From: an uncultured Mailhella sp.
GTDB lineage: Bacteria > Desulfobacterota > Desulfovibrionia > Desulfovibrionales > Desulfovibrionaceae
Reading direction: 5' to 3'
Assembly (NCBI GenBank): GCA_910578585.1
Contig: CAJTRG010000008.1
Coordinates: 38,411-102,410 of the forward strand
Length of the DNA: 64,000 nt
Part shown: positions 7,260 to 15,882 of the stretch, in pieces
How the letters are laid out: the number at the start of each line of letters is the position of its first letter
How positions within the stretch are numbered: the first letter of the stretch is position 1
Program-made: the position numbers and the translations under genes
Notes under the pieces: generated by a model
What the model was told of the DNA's origin: nothing
What the model saw: the letters and a program-made list of their open reading frames with translations, nothing else
The model's database searches: none

Positions 7260-8166
7260 ATACGTTTAAAAAGTCGAGAATGGCGGGCAGACTTTGCTCT
7301 TCCGGTCTGAACCAGCGTATGCGTGTGTCTGGTCTAAACCAGGTCCATTGCCGTTTTGCATAGGCACGGGTATTTTTATTCCAAAGAGCCTGACATTCTT
7401 CCAAGCTGTATTTTCCTAAAAGATAGTTGGCTATTTCAATACAGCCAATGCCCGTCCAGCCGGGAGCTGTGATATCCGGGCAAATTTCAAGAGCTTTTCT
7501 TGCCTCATCAAGCGCGCCCTGATCGAGCATGATACTGGTGCGTTTATAGAGAATGGGGGCAAGCTCGTCTAAAGGCAGGCCAATGCCAATACGCAGGACA
7601 TCGTACTTCGTATTTTGCGGAGTTTTCTTGTGCCAGTCACTGAATTTCTTTCCTGTGGCAGTGAACACTTCCAAAGCTCGGGCAATGCGCTGCTTATCAT
7701 TAAAATGAATTTTTTGCGCATATTCACTGTCTATTTTTTGCAGTTCTTCATGAAGAGCCTGACTGCCTTTTTCTGCAATTTCTTTGATAAAATGTTCGTG
7801 AATATCTTGCGGGATGTCAGGAATTTCTACTATCCCGTCAAATAATGCCCGAAAATAAAAACCTGTTCCGCCCACGAAAACAGGAATTTGTCCGTTTTTA
7901 TGGGCACATTCAATTTCATTTTTTGCTCTTTCCAGCCAGTCACCGGCTGAACTTGTTTCTTCTGTTTTTAAATAGCCAAAAAGTTTATGCGGGCAAACGA
8001 ACCTTTCCGCTGCACTGGGCTGAGCTGAAATAATAGGAAAATCTTTGTATAATTGGCGGGAGTCCATATTGATAATGCAAATGGGCAGGCCGGCTTTTGC
8101 CATAGCCAGGGATTGGGCAGTTTTTCCTGCGCCAGTTGGGCCCATGATACAGATAACTTTATTCAT
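7258..8166 (-). CDS. miaA: tRNA dimethylallyltransferase
   Basis: The protein is 302 residues from the ATG at 8166, beginning MNKVICIMGPTGAGKT with the P-loop, followed by NMDSRQLYKDFPIISAQPS, the diagnostic MiaA segment, and FVGGTGFYFRALFDG. MiaA prenylates A37 of tRNAs that read UNN codons. The protein ends shortly after the RQWTWFRPD motif, as usual. It overlaps the coaD stop by 8 nt and is the last gene of the minus-strand unit beta-CASP nuclease-rsmD-coaD-miaA. Confidence 0.95.
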   Translation of the reverse strand: MNKVICIMGPTGAGKTAQSLAMAKAGLPICIINMDSRQLYKDFPIISAQPSAAERFVCPHKLFGYLKTEETSSAGDWLERAKNEIECAHKNGQIPVFVGGTGFYFRALFDGIVEIPDIPQDIHEHFIKEIAEKGSQALHEELQKIDSEYAQKIHFNDKQRIARALEVFTATGKKFSDWHKKTPQNTKYDVLRIGIGLPLDELAPILYKRTSIMLDQGALDEARKALEICPDITAPGWTGIGCIEIANYLLGKYSLEECQALWNKNTRAYAKRQWTWFRPDTRIRWFRPEEQSLPAILDFLNV

Positions 8167-8662
8167 GCGTCTTTTGATATTTTTTGCAAAGAGCCTGCCA
8201 GACATTGGGAGGCGTTAAATCAGAAATATCTCCGCCCAGGCTTGCCACGGTTTTCAGGTTTGTGGAGCTGACATACATGAGACTAAAATCTGCCATGAGG
8301 AAAATAGTTTGAATAGAAGGGGAGAGCTTTCTGTTCATAAGTGCCATTTGGAATTCATAATCAAAGTCAGAAATAGCCCGAAGACCGCGCACAATGGCAA
8401 TGGCACCGCGTTTTTGCGCGTATTCTGCAAGTAAGCCGTCAAAAGGCTCTACAAGAATCTGTTCTTTATAGGGCATTGTCTGAAAAAAATCATGGGTGAG
8501 CTGCACCCGCTCTTCAAGGGAAAAGAGGGTCTTCTTTCCTGAATCATTCGCCACGCCCACAATAAGTTTGTCTAAAAGGGGCAGGCTTCTGGTGATAATA
8601 CTTATATGTCCATTGTGAATAGGGTCAAAAGTTCCAGCATAAATACCTATTCTTTGTACCAT
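8159..8662 (-). CDS. coaD: Phosphopantetheine adenylyltransferase
   Basis: The 167-residue protein opens with IGIYAGTFDPIHNGHISII, which contains the nucleotidyltransferase TxxHxGH-type motif (here DPIHNGH), and has VRGLRAISDFDYEFQMALMNR, the CoaD signature. It transfers AMP to 4'-phosphopantetheine, the penultimate step of coenzyme A synthesis in the cytoplasm. The length is typical (about 160). It overlaps rsmD by 16 nt at its 5' end and miaA by 8 nt at its 3' end, indicating translational coupling. Confidence 0.95.
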   Translation of the reverse strand: MVQRIGIYAGTFDPIHNGHISIITRSLPLLDKLIVGVANDSGKKTLFSLEERVQLTHDFFQTMPYKEQILVEPFDGLLAEYAQKRGAIAIVRGLRAISDFDYEFQMALMNRKLSPSIQTIFLMADFSLMYVSSTNLKTVASLGGDISDLTPPNVWQALCKKYQKTHE

Positions 8663-9204
8663 ATAATGATCCTTGTTGAGCCGTAATGTCTGTCCAGTTC
8701 AAGGGTCAGTCCCTCAAAACTTTCAGGATTTATTTTGAGATTTTTTTCTACTTCTGCAATAACAAAAGCCCCGTCCTCAAGCCATTCACGGCGGAGCAAA
8801 TTTTTGAGGGTTTGGGGCAAAAGATTTTCAGCATAGGGTGGGTCGATAAAAACCACAGAAACATTTTCTGTTGGTCTTTTTCCTGCAAATTTTATGGCAT
8901 CTTCTGCAGCAATAATGCATTTTTCGCTAATGTCCAGCGTGCTGGCGTTATTTGCAATGCAGGCAGCGGCTTTGGGGTCTTTTTCCACAAAATAAGCTTT
9001 TTGTGCGCCGCGGCTAATGGCTTCAAACGCCAAAGAACCGCTGCCTGCAAATAAATCGAGAATAATACTTTCCGCCCATATCACGCCGCGGGCTTCAAGC
9101 AGAGAAAATAAGGATTCCCTTACTTTCCCCATTGCGGGTCTGTATCCAGGGCCACTCACTGTTTTTAAGGTGCGTCCTTTCAAGGCACCAGCAATGATTT
9201 TCAT
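8647..9204 (-). CDS. rsmD: 16S rRNA (guanine(966)-N(2))-methyltransferase
   Basis: The 185-residue protein begins MKIIAGALKGRTLKTVSG, then has GKVRESLFSLL, the SAM-binding LDLFAGSGSLAFEAISRGA and the catalytic FIDPPY motif, the order expected of RsmD. It methylates G966 in the 30S subunit. The pairing rsmD-coaD is widespread in bacteria and supports the call. It lies 8 nt after the beta-CASP gene. Confidence 0.93.
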   Translation of the reverse strand: MKIIAGALKGRTLKTVSGPGYRPAMGKVRESLFSLLEARGVIWAESIILDLFAGSGSLAFEAISRGAQKAYFVEKDPKAAACIANNASTLDISEKCIIAAEDAIKFAGKRPTENVSVVFIDPPYAENLLPQTLKNLLRREWLEDGAFVIAEVEKNLKINPESFEGLTLELDRHYGSTRIIIWYKE

Positions 9205-9212
9205 ATAGTTCC

Positions 9213-10856
9213 TTATAATTGAGCAATAAGCTTGTAAAGGTCGTTATTGAGCTTTGCAATCTTATCAAGTACTTCAGTCTGGTCTTCCCAGGAGCGTTCT
9301 TGAACTTGTCCGAGCTTGGTATGGAGCTGCTTGATACGAAGATCAAGGTCGTCACAAACAAATGCCCAGTCGAGTTTTGGCATGGTGTACTTGGTAAGGG
9401 TAACAGCAGAAACAGGAGCGGCAGCGGCTTCTTCGTCGCCTGTGCTTTCACTTGCCTTTGCGGTGAGTTCAATTTCGTCAAGATAGGCAGGAATAGTCAC
9501 ATCAAGACCGTATTGTTCTTTGATCAGCTTGCCGAGTTCTTCCTGAGATTCTTTTTCACCGTGGACAAGGATAACTTGAGGGTGGCATTTATAAATGGTG
9601 CTTACCCATTCAAGCAGCTGTTTTTGACCTGCGTGTGCAGAAAAACCGTTAATGGTGTAAATTTTTGCAGAAACGTTCAAATCGTTGTTCATAATGTTAA
9701 CGATGGATGCACCTTCAACGATTTTACGGCCAAGAGTACCAACAGCCTGGAAGCCAACGAAAACAATAGAAGTTTCAGGACGCCAAATATTGTGTTTTAA
9801 ATGGTGTTTAATACGGCCGGCGTTGCACATTCCGCTGGCTGAAAGAATAATGGCTGATCCTTCCATGGCGTTGAGGGCCTGGGATTCTTCAGTATTCAGG
9901 GTGTAATGGATTTGGAAATCAAAATCTGCAATAGGAGGCAAATCGTTTTTAATTTCGTGGTAATCCAAATCGTTTTTATATTTTTCAAAAACTTCTGTAG
10001 CTTTAATTGCCAGCGGGCTGTCAAGATAAATAGGCATATTGTGAGGCACAAGTCCGCGGCGGTGCAGTAAATACAGGCAATAGAGAATTTCCTGGGCTCT
10101 TTCTACCGCAAAGGTTGGGATAATAACTTTACCGCCCAGTCTGTAGCTTCGTTCAATGGCTTTGGCAAGTTCGTCAAGGCTGTTTTCATCGTCTTTGTGG
10201 TTTCTGTTGCCGTATGTGGATTCGAGGAATAAATAGTCAGTTTTTTCAAGGGGCTGAGGATCATGCAACAGCATGTTTTCATGTCTGCCAAGGTCACCGG
10301 AGAAGGTAAGGCGGTTTGTTTTGCCGTTTTCAGTGATATCAATAACAATGAAAGCAGCACCTAAAATATGGGCAGCGTATTTATAGGTAACTTTAATGCC
10401 CGGAACAGGTTCAAAGGTTTCATTGAACGTAACAGGGCGGAATTGCTGCATACAGGCTTGCGCTTCTTCAATACTGTAAAGAAGGTCATCTTTTTTCTTT
10501 TTCCCTTTTCTGCCTCTTTGTTTTTCACGCCAGGTATATTCCATTTCCTGAATGTGCGCGCTGTCTTCAAGCATAAGTTTTACAAATTCAAGGGTTGGTG
10601 CAGTACAATAAACATTTCCTTTAAAACCTTGCGCTGCAACACGGGGAATAAGGCCTGAGTGGTCAATGTGAGCATGGGTAAGTAAAATAAATTCAATAGA
10701 ATCAGGAAGATAAAGCTCAGTGTCGAAGTTTCTTTCTTCAATAGCTTTGTTACCTTGATGCATTCCGCAGTCAACAGCAAATCTATGTCCTGCTGCTTCG
10801 ATAATATGGCAGGAGCCAGTTACTGTTTGGGCAGCTCCTAAAAATTGAACTTTCAT
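9213..10856 (-). CDS. MBL-fold / beta-CASP RNA-processing nuclease (CPSF-like)
   Basis: The 547-residue protein starts with a metallo-beta-lactamase domain: LGAAQTVTGSC, and the metal-binding LLTHAHIDHSGLIP at about residues 58-71. The beta-CASP insertion follows (SGDLGRHENMLLHDP, then IPTFAVERAQEIL and SASGMCNAGRIKHHL), and then GFSAHAGQ. Such proteins are zinc-dependent endo/5'-exoribonucleases. About 80 C-terminal residues beyond the core, with an Ala-rich linker and a helical tail, are of unknown role. An AAGGGGAG site precedes the ATG. First gene of the rsmD-coaD-miaA unit. Confidence 0.87.
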   Translation of the reverse strand: MKVQFLGAAQTVTGSCHIIEAAGHRFAVDCGMHQGNKAIEERNFDTELYLPDSIEFILLTHAHIDHSGLIPRVAAQGFKGNVYCTAPTLEFVKLMLEDSAHIQEMEYTWREKQRGRKGKKKKDDLLYSIEEAQACMQQFRPVTFNETFEPVPGIKVTYKYAAHILGAAFIVIDITENGKTNRLTFSGDLGRHENMLLHDPQPLEKTDYLFLESTYGNRNHKDDENSLDELAKAIERSYRLGGKVIIPTFAVERAQEILYCLYLLHRRGLVPHNMPIYLDSPLAIKATEVFEKYKNDLDYHEIKNDLPPIADFDFQIHYTLNTEESQALNAMEGSAIILSASGMCNAGRIKHHLKHNIWRPETSIVFVGFQAVGTLGRKIVEGASIVNIMNNDLNVSAKIYTINGFSAHAGQKQLLEWVSTIYKCHPQVILVHGEKESQEELGKLIKEQYGLDVTIPAYLDEIELTAKASESTGDEEAAAAPVSAVTLTKYTMPKLDWAFVCDDLDLRIKQLHTKLGQVQERSWEDQTEVLDKIAKLNNDLYKLIAQL

Positions 10857-10948
10857 ATAAACTCCCCTTTTAAGGATTTATAACTTTGTTGTATTATATG
10901 CTATTTTTCAAGCTTTGAAAAGTCTTTTATAAAAAAATTAAAATTTGA

Positions 10949-10977
10949 TTGATTTTTATCTGCTTTCTTTTTATACT
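10949..10977 (+). promoter_or_regulatory. Promoter of the LOG-family gene
   Basis: TTGATT (10949-10954), a 17-nt spacer and TATACT (10972-10977) lie 31 nt before the ATG at 11009. Confidence 0.65.
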
Positions 10978-11008
10978 AAAAACAAATTTCACACGAGAGG
11001 TATTACTT

Positions 11009-11692
11009 ATGTTCAGAAACTTAGATCAATATCAAGTTGACAACACAATTAACCAAGAATCCTGGCGTGTTTTCAGAATGCTGGGTGAACTTGTAGACGG
11101 TTTTGATACTTTAAAAGGCCTTCCTCCCTGTGTTTCTATTTTTGGTTCAGCTCGTTCAAAAGAAACTGAACCATTATATCAAGCAGCCAGAACCATTGCT
11201 AAACAAATCACTGAATTAGGCTGCGGCGTTATCACCGGCGGCGGCCCCGGCTACATGGAAGCTGGTAACAGAGGTGCAAAAGAAGCAGGCGGTGTTTCTG
11301 TTGGTTTGCATATTGAATTGCCTCACGAACAAGAACCAAACCCATATCTTTCTCTTCGCTGCAATTTCAGATACTTTTTCCTGCGTAAACTTATGTTCGT
11401 AAAATATGCCTTCGCCTATGTTGTTATGCCTGGCGGTTTTGGTACTCTTGACGAACTTTTTGAAGCTGCTGTTTTGGTACAAACCCATAAAATCAGCAAA
11501 TTCCCAATTATCTTATACGACAGCACCTATTGGAAAGGCATGATTGACTGGATTCGCGCGCAAATGGTTTCCCGCGGATATCTTTCTGAAAGCGAAGTTG
11601 ATATGCTCACCGTTTGTGACACTCCTGAAGAAGTTATGAAAGTTATCAAGGATTACAGAGCATTAGAAAAAAGTTATAGACAATTTCAATAA
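11009..11692 (+). CDS. LOG-family TIGR00730 Rossmann-fold protein (nucleoside 5'-monophosphate phosphoribohydrolase-like)
   Basis: The protein is 227 residues from the ATG at 11009, which has GAGAGG 8 nt upstream; a longer reading starts inside the promoter. It shows the LOG signatures: CVSIFGSARS near the N terminus, ITGGGPGYMEAGNRGA and VVMPGGFGTLDELFE (PGGxGTxxE). Characterised LOG proteins cleave the N-glycosidic bond of nucleoside monophosphates, often with cytokinin-type substrates; older databases label them lysine decarboxylases. A link to miaA products is possible but only inference. tadA follows 8 nt later. Confidence 0.85.
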   Translation: MFRNLDQYQVDNTINQESWRVFRMLGELVDGFDTLKGLPPCVSIFGSARSKETEPLYQAARTIAKQITELGCGVITGGGPGYMEAGNRGAKEAGGVSVGLHIELPHEQEPNPYLSLRCNFRYFFLRKLMFVKYAFAYVVMPGGFGTLDELFEAAVLVQTHKISKFPIILYDSTYWKGMIDWIRAQMVSRGYLSESEVDMLTVCDTPEEVMKVIKDYRALEKSYRQFQ

Positions 11693-11700
11693 ATAATAGA

Positions 11701-12213
11701 ATGCAAGAACAGAATTTTGTTGCTGCAAAAATATGGGGGCCAATTCCACAAGCGCCACGTGGATTTACGTGGGAACAGCTTATGGAATGGGCACTTTGCA
11801 TGGCAGAAGACGGAGCAAAAGCCGGGGAAGTTCCTGTAGGTGCTCTTGTGTGCGATATGCAGGGAAATATTCTGGCAAAGGCACATAATTTGAGTATAGC
11901 TGAAAGTGATCCTTCAGCCCATGCTGAAATTTCCGCCCTGCGTATGGCAGGGAAGAAGCGAGGAAATTATCGTTTGTCGGACTGCGTACTTGTGGTGACC
12001 TTGGAACCCTGCCTCATGTGCACGGGGGCTATCCGGGAAGCCAGACTGGCTGGTCTTGTTTTTGGAGCGTATGATAAAAGAGCCGGGGCAATTTGTTCCT
12101 CATATGAAGGATTATATTGCCCTGATCTTGGTGTAAATACCTGGCATTATGGCGGCGTTCTTGCTGAAAAATCCATAGCCATTTTACAAAAATTTTTTAA
12201 GGAAAAGCGATAG
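11701..12213 (+). CDS. tadA: tRNA-specific adenosine deaminase
   Basis: The 170-residue protein carries the zinc-deaminase motifs HAEISALR (catalytic Glu next to the zinc His) and PCLMCTGAI, as in TadA, which converts A34 to inosine in tRNA-Arg(ACG). The first 25 or so residues (MQEQNFVAAKIWGPIPQAPRG) precede the usual N terminus, and no good ribosome site precedes the ATG at 11701; initiation may rely on coupling to the gene 8 nt upstream, or the true start may be the Met of LMEWAL. Confidence 0.9.
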   Translation: MQEQNFVAAKIWGPIPQAPRGFTWEQLMEWALCMAEDGAKAGEVPVGALVCDMQGNILAKAHNLSIAESDPSAHAEISALRMAGKKRGNYRLSDCVLVVTLEPCLMCTGAIREARLAGLVFGAYDKRAGAICSSYEGLYCPDLGVNTWHYGGVLAEKSIAILQKFFKEKR

Positions 12214-12215
12214 AA

Positions 12216-12515
12216 ATGAGCAGTACTATTGATGAAATTACAATAAATTATGAAGAAGATGGTGTTTTATTGGTTAAAGAAGTTGATAAAGAAATTTTAT
12301 CAAAAGGCCTGAATACAACTATTTTCTTTCGCTATAAAGAATATATTGCTGATGCTGACGACTATGGCCCTGATAAATTTACCATCCGCCGTTATAAAAA
12401 AATTGGCGGAGAATTTCGGCAGCAGGCAAAATTCAATATTTCCAGTATCAGACAAGGGAAAATTATTGCAGAAACTTTGAATCGCTGGATAAAAGAAGTT
12501 GAAGCAGAAGAATAA
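12216..12515 (+). CDS. Conserved hypothetical protein
   Basis: A 99-residue, highly charged protein with no signal peptide or membrane segment. The sequence looks like a small alpha/beta domain (TIFFRYKEYIADADDYGPDKFTIRRY), ending in an amphipathic helix (IIAETLNRWIKEVEAEE). I do not recognise the family. It starts 2 nt after tadA with AAGGAAAAG upstream, so it is probably cotranslated with tadA. Confidence 0.7.
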   Translation: MSSTIDEITINYEEDGVLLVKEVDKEILSKGLNTTIFFRYKEYIADADDYGPDKFTIRRYKKIGGEFRQQAKFNISSIRQGKIIAETLNRWIKEVEAEE

Positions 12516-12599
12516 TTTCTCTTTTTGATTGTTTTTGCAGATTGTTTTTAGTTTAGTATTTTATTGACAAATTGACGCGTTTAGAAAAATTTTCCAACT

Positions 12600-13346
12600 A
12601 TGGCCTGGTATAAAAAAGCAGAAATACGTCTTGTTAAATTTTTAATGGAAGATTGGCAGCGCCGTGGCTCACAGGTTTTGCATGTAGGTTTGCATTCTCC
12701 GCTCTATCCGGAATTCTTTTGGGACAGCGGCTTGGATGTGACTGTGTGCGAAGAAAATCATCATGCCATTGATGAGGCACTTCAGCGTTCAGGCCCAAGG
12801 ATTTCCTATCAGGTGGGCAAGGCAGACTATTTGCCCTTTGAAGACGATAGTTTTGAATATGCCTTTTTTTCTTTATATGCTGGTTCTCACTATTTTGATG
12901 CATATGGCATGCCCGGCTGTTTAGAGGGCAAGATATTTTTTGAAAAAATTTTTCCGGAACTTTGCCGTGTTGCCCGTTCCAGCGTGATTATTCTGGCTAA
13001 AAATAATTTTACTTTGAACAGGTCAAAATATCAGGGAAAATTTTATAATCCCTATTCCTTGTGGCGGGAATGTAAATCCTGTATTGCGGTCTCAACAAGA
13101 GGTCGGGTGCGTTTTGCCAGTACGGGCTTTGTGCCGCGTTTTGCTTCCCGCTTTATGCCCAAGAAATTGGCATTTTTAAATAATTCTGTTTCGTACATGC
13201 CTTTTGGCGCGCTGCTTGGCTATAATTTAACCTTTAATGCTCCGCCTGTCACAGGAATTGGTGATTTTATCAAAAACGAACAGCGTAAATTAGAACACGT
13301 CTCCTGCATACAGCGAAACAGCTCTTTTCAGGACTTGAAAAAATAA
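12600..13346 (+). CDS. Class I SAM-dependent methyltransferase-like protein
   Basis: The 248-residue protein has VLHVGLHSPLYPEFFWDSGLDVTVCEEN, a degenerate SAM-binding first strand and loop, followed at about residues 75-90 by ADYLPFEDDSFEYAFFSLY, the usual methyltransferase motif IV region. The glycine-rich motif I is weak (HVGLHSP instead of GxGxG), so the domain may have changed function. The C-terminal half is basic and hydrophobic with no recognised motif. The substrate is unknown. A short promoter-like gap of 84 nt separates it from the gene upstream. Confidence 0.65.
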   Translation: MAWYKKAEIRLVKFLMEDWQRRGSQVLHVGLHSPLYPEFFWDSGLDVTVCEENHHAIDEALQRSGPRISYQVGKADYLPFEDDSFEYAFFSLYAGSHYFDAYGMPGCLEGKIFFEKIFPELCRVARSSVIILAKNNFTLNRSKYQGKFYNPYSLWRECKSCIAVSTRGRVRFASTGFVPRFASRFMPKKLAFLNNSVSYMPFGALLGYNLTFNAPPVTGIGDFIKNEQRKLEHVSCIQRNSSFQDLKK

Positions 13347-13348
13347 AT

Positions 13349-13388
13349 ATCCCTTTCATTGTTTGCTATGTGAGGGATTTTCTTTTTT
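13349..13388 (+). terminator. Weak terminator after the methyltransferase-like gene
   Basis: ATCCCT pairs with AGGGAT around a 19-nt loop, followed by TTTCTTTTTT. It ends just before the creD start. Confidence 0.5.
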
Positions 13389-13397
13389 GGGAAACAT

Positions 13398-14693
13398 ATG
13401 ATCAATTTAAAAAATAATAACTCTCTTGTCAAAAAAATAGGTTTTATCTTTATTCTGACGATTTTATTGCAGCTGCCTGTATTTTTTATTAATAGTATAG
13501 TTGACGACAGAGAGTATTCCTATAGAAATATGGTCGAAGAGCTGGGGAACGAGTGGGGCAGAAAACAAACCATTGCAGGTGTTTTTCTGACAGTACCTTT
13601 ATATGAAACTGAAACATATTATGATAAAGCAGGAAAAGAAGCTCAAAAAACCATTGTAAAAAATTTGCTTATCCTTCCTGATGAACTGAACGTTAAAGCG
13701 TATTTAAACGATGAAATACGCGAACGAGGCATTTACAAAACAACGGTCTACAATGCAGATATTGTTTTGACAGGATATTTCCCAAGCATAACAAAATCAG
13801 AGACTGATGCTTCCTGTGAGATCAGTGCAGGCCTTGGCATAACCGATACAAAATCCATTATGAAAGTGGAAGAGTTTATCATTGAAGGCGAAAATATTGA
13901 GCTGGAATCAGGAACCGGGCTTGCACAGCGCGGAATACATACAGGAATTTCAGGAATCATAACGCAAAACCTTAACCAAAAGGAAAAAATCCATTTTTCT
14001 GTTAAATTGAGTTTACGGGGAACCGAGGGTATCAATATTCTTCCTTTTGGTAAAAACAACCATTTTGAAGTCAGTTCTCCCTGGAAGGATCCGAAGTTTT
14101 ATGGAATTTTGCCAAACACAAAAGTAATGGATGAAAATGGATTTAAAGCTGAATGGGATGTCTCTTCTTTTGTGCGGAATTATAAACAAATTTTTGCAGA
14201 TGATACTTCTTATGATATTCATGAAGGAAAAATCGGTGTAGATTTGTATGAGGGCGTTACCCATTACAGACAAGTGATGCGGGCAGTCAAATACAGTATG
14301 CTTTTCATTTTGCTGAGCCTTTTTGTGGTCTATCTTTTTGAAGTAACCGGCAAACGCTTCACCCACTATGTTCAATATGGCGTGGTTGGATTCTCACTGA
14401 CAATATTTTATTTGGTTTTGCTTTCCATGTCCGAATATTTCAGCTTTGGACTGGCGTATATCATCGCGGCGTTAATGGTTATTATCCCTAATTCACTATA
14501 TATACGGGCGGTCACGGCCAATAATAAATTGGGGATTGGAATGCTCGTCTTTCTATCGGGGATTTATGCAGTTTTGTATTCAATTTTAAAGATGGAGCAG
14601 TATGCCCTTATTACCGGAACGCTGCTGCTGACATTAATTCTCTATGTAATCATGTATCTGACGAGACATATAGAAGTTCTTGAAGACAAATAA
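13398..14693 (+). CDS. creD: Inner membrane protein CreD
   Basis: The 431-residue protein has one N-terminal membrane segment (about residues 10-28), a large extracytoplasmic domain of about 270 residues with the family-typical VDDREYSYRNMVEELGNEWG and TVPLYE, then about five C-terminal membrane segments starting near VMRAVKYSMLFILLSLFVVYLFE. This is the architecture of CreD, an inner-membrane protein tied to envelope integrity and, in gamma-proteobacteria, to the CreBC two-component system. No creBC genes are adjacent. No strong ribosome site precedes the ATG. Confidence 0.85.
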   Translation: MINLKNNNSLVKKIGFIFILTILLQLPVFFINSIVDDREYSYRNMVEELGNEWGRKQTIAGVFLTVPLYETETYYDKAGKEAQKTIVKNLLILPDELNVKAYLNDEIRERGIYKTTVYNADIVLTGYFPSITKSETDASCEISAGLGITDTKSIMKVEEFIIEGENIELESGTGLAQRGIHTGISGIITQNLNQKEKIHFSVKLSLRGTEGINILPFGKNNHFEVSSPWKDPKFYGILPNTKVMDENGFKAEWDVSSFVRNYKQIFADDTSYDIHEGKIGVDLYEGVTHYRQVMRAVKYSMLFILLSLFVVYLFEVTGKRFTHYVQYGVVGFSLTIFYLVLLSMSEYFSFGLAYIIAALMVIIPNSLYIRAVTANNKLGIGMLVFLSGIYAVLYSILKMEQYALITGTLLLTLILYVIMYLTRHIEVLEDK

Positions 14694-14742
14694 TACTGCA
14701 TCATTTGGGAAATAGAGCGTTTCCGAAAATAGTTGCAATTTT

Positions 14743-14778
14743 ACAGGGAAAGAACTTTTGAAAAAGTTCTCTCCCTGT
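14743..14778. repeat. Compound hairpin between creD and gluQ
   Basis: ACAGGG and CCCTGT enclose AGAACTTT and AAAGTTCT, forming a two-part stem with a three-base loop and a small internal bulge, followed by CCTCTCTCAAAACTTTTTAA. Neither side has an immediate T run, so it is not a canonical terminator. From memory, hairpins of this style are scattered between genes in Desulfovibrio genomes, but only one copy is present here. Confidence 0.5.
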
Positions 14779-14852
14779 ACCCTCTCTCAAAACTTTTTAA
14801 TATAAAAGCATAGAAAAATAAAGGTCGCAAGATTTACCGGAATTGCTCTAGT

Positions 14853-15878
14853 TTAAAATTCTTTGATTTGGATGGCGTTCTTGTATTGCGTTAGAATATA
14901 CCAGGGAACATTCTGAATGTTTTGACTTTTGCAAGAAGCAAGCAGTTCTTTGGCGTTATCTGCTTCAGCCGTAATGCCTAAAAATTGGCAAAGATATTGG
15001 ATGAGCGGAGCCGGGCTTGGTTCCCTTTGCCGTATGCTTTTCAGACTTTGGCTGGCATGGCGTTTGGCAAGCCTTTCGCCTTTCTCATCCAGCAGCAAAG
15101 GTATGTGGGCGTAGTCTGGAGCATCACAGCCAAGCAAATGAAAAAGATAGAGCTGGCGGGGAGTGGATGTCAGAATATCCGCCCCGCGTACAACTTGATT
15201 AATGCCCATGAGCATATCATCAATGCTGACCACAAATTGATACGCCCAGACTTTATCGGAACGCTGCAAAGCAAAATCGCCGCCGCAATCATTTAAATTA
15301 AATTCCTGTCTGCCAAGGACGAGATCGTCAAAAGAAAAAATCGGCTCAAGGGAAAAGCTTTCTTGGGGAATAATTTGCTCTTCGCATGGTTCAAAAGGCG
15401 GACAGGCAAGACGCAGACATGTATTTTTATCCTTATTCCTTTCTTTTGGGGATAAAAAACGGCAGGTTCGCTGATAAATCGCGCCCATGTCAGGCATAAT
15501 CAGCCTGTTGCTGGGTGTGAGGACTTGGGGAGCTCCTGCTGCTTCCCGTAATTCTTTGCGGGTGCAAAAACAGGGATAAATAAAGGGCTTGAGCTGCTCT
15601 TTATAGTGTTCGTATATATCAGACCGTTGGCTTTGAAAAACAATTTCTCCGTCGAAATCAATGCCCAGCCAATGAAAATCTTCTACAATGGCATCGATAA
15701 ATTCAGGCTTGGAACGGGCAGGGTCAATATCTTCCATACGTAAATATATTTTTCCGTCAGCAAGACGGGCAGAAAGCCAGGCCAGCAAAAAAGACCAGGC
15801 ATTGCCAATATGCAGATAACCTGTGGGACTGGGTGCCAAACGTCCGATAACTTGGCTCTTTTGTTCTGCCAGTTTCAT
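14853..15878 (-). CDS. gluQ: Glutamyl-Q tRNA(Asp) synthetase
   Basis: The 341-residue protein begins with the class I synthetase motif VIGRLAPSPTGYLHIGNAWS (HIGN), followed by YLRMEDIDPARS. The second motif region reads GERLAKRHAS rather than KMSKS, and the protein ends without an anticodon-binding domain, both as in GluQRS. A C-F-C pair (PCFCTRKEL) begins the putative zinc site. GluQRS attaches glutamate to queuosine at position 34 of tRNA-Asp. It starts 4 nt downstream of the hemW-like gene. Confidence 0.88.
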   Translation of the reverse strand: MKLAEQKSQVIGRLAPSPTGYLHIGNAWSFLLAWLSARLADGKIYLRMEDIDPARSKPEFIDAIVEDFHWLGIDFDGEIVFQSQRSDIYEHYKEQLKPFIYPCFCTRKELREAAGAPQVLTPSNRLIMPDMGAIYQRTCRFLSPKERNKDKNTCLRLACPPFEPCEEQIIPQESFSLEPIFSFDDLVLGRQEFNLNDCGGDFALQRSDKVWAYQFVVSIDDMLMGINQVVRGADILTSTPRQLYLFHLLGCDAPDYAHIPLLLDEKGERLAKRHASQSLKSIRQREPSPAPLIQYLCQFLGITAEADNAKELLASCKSQNIQNVPWYILTQYKNAIQIKEF

Positions 15879-15882
15879 GATA

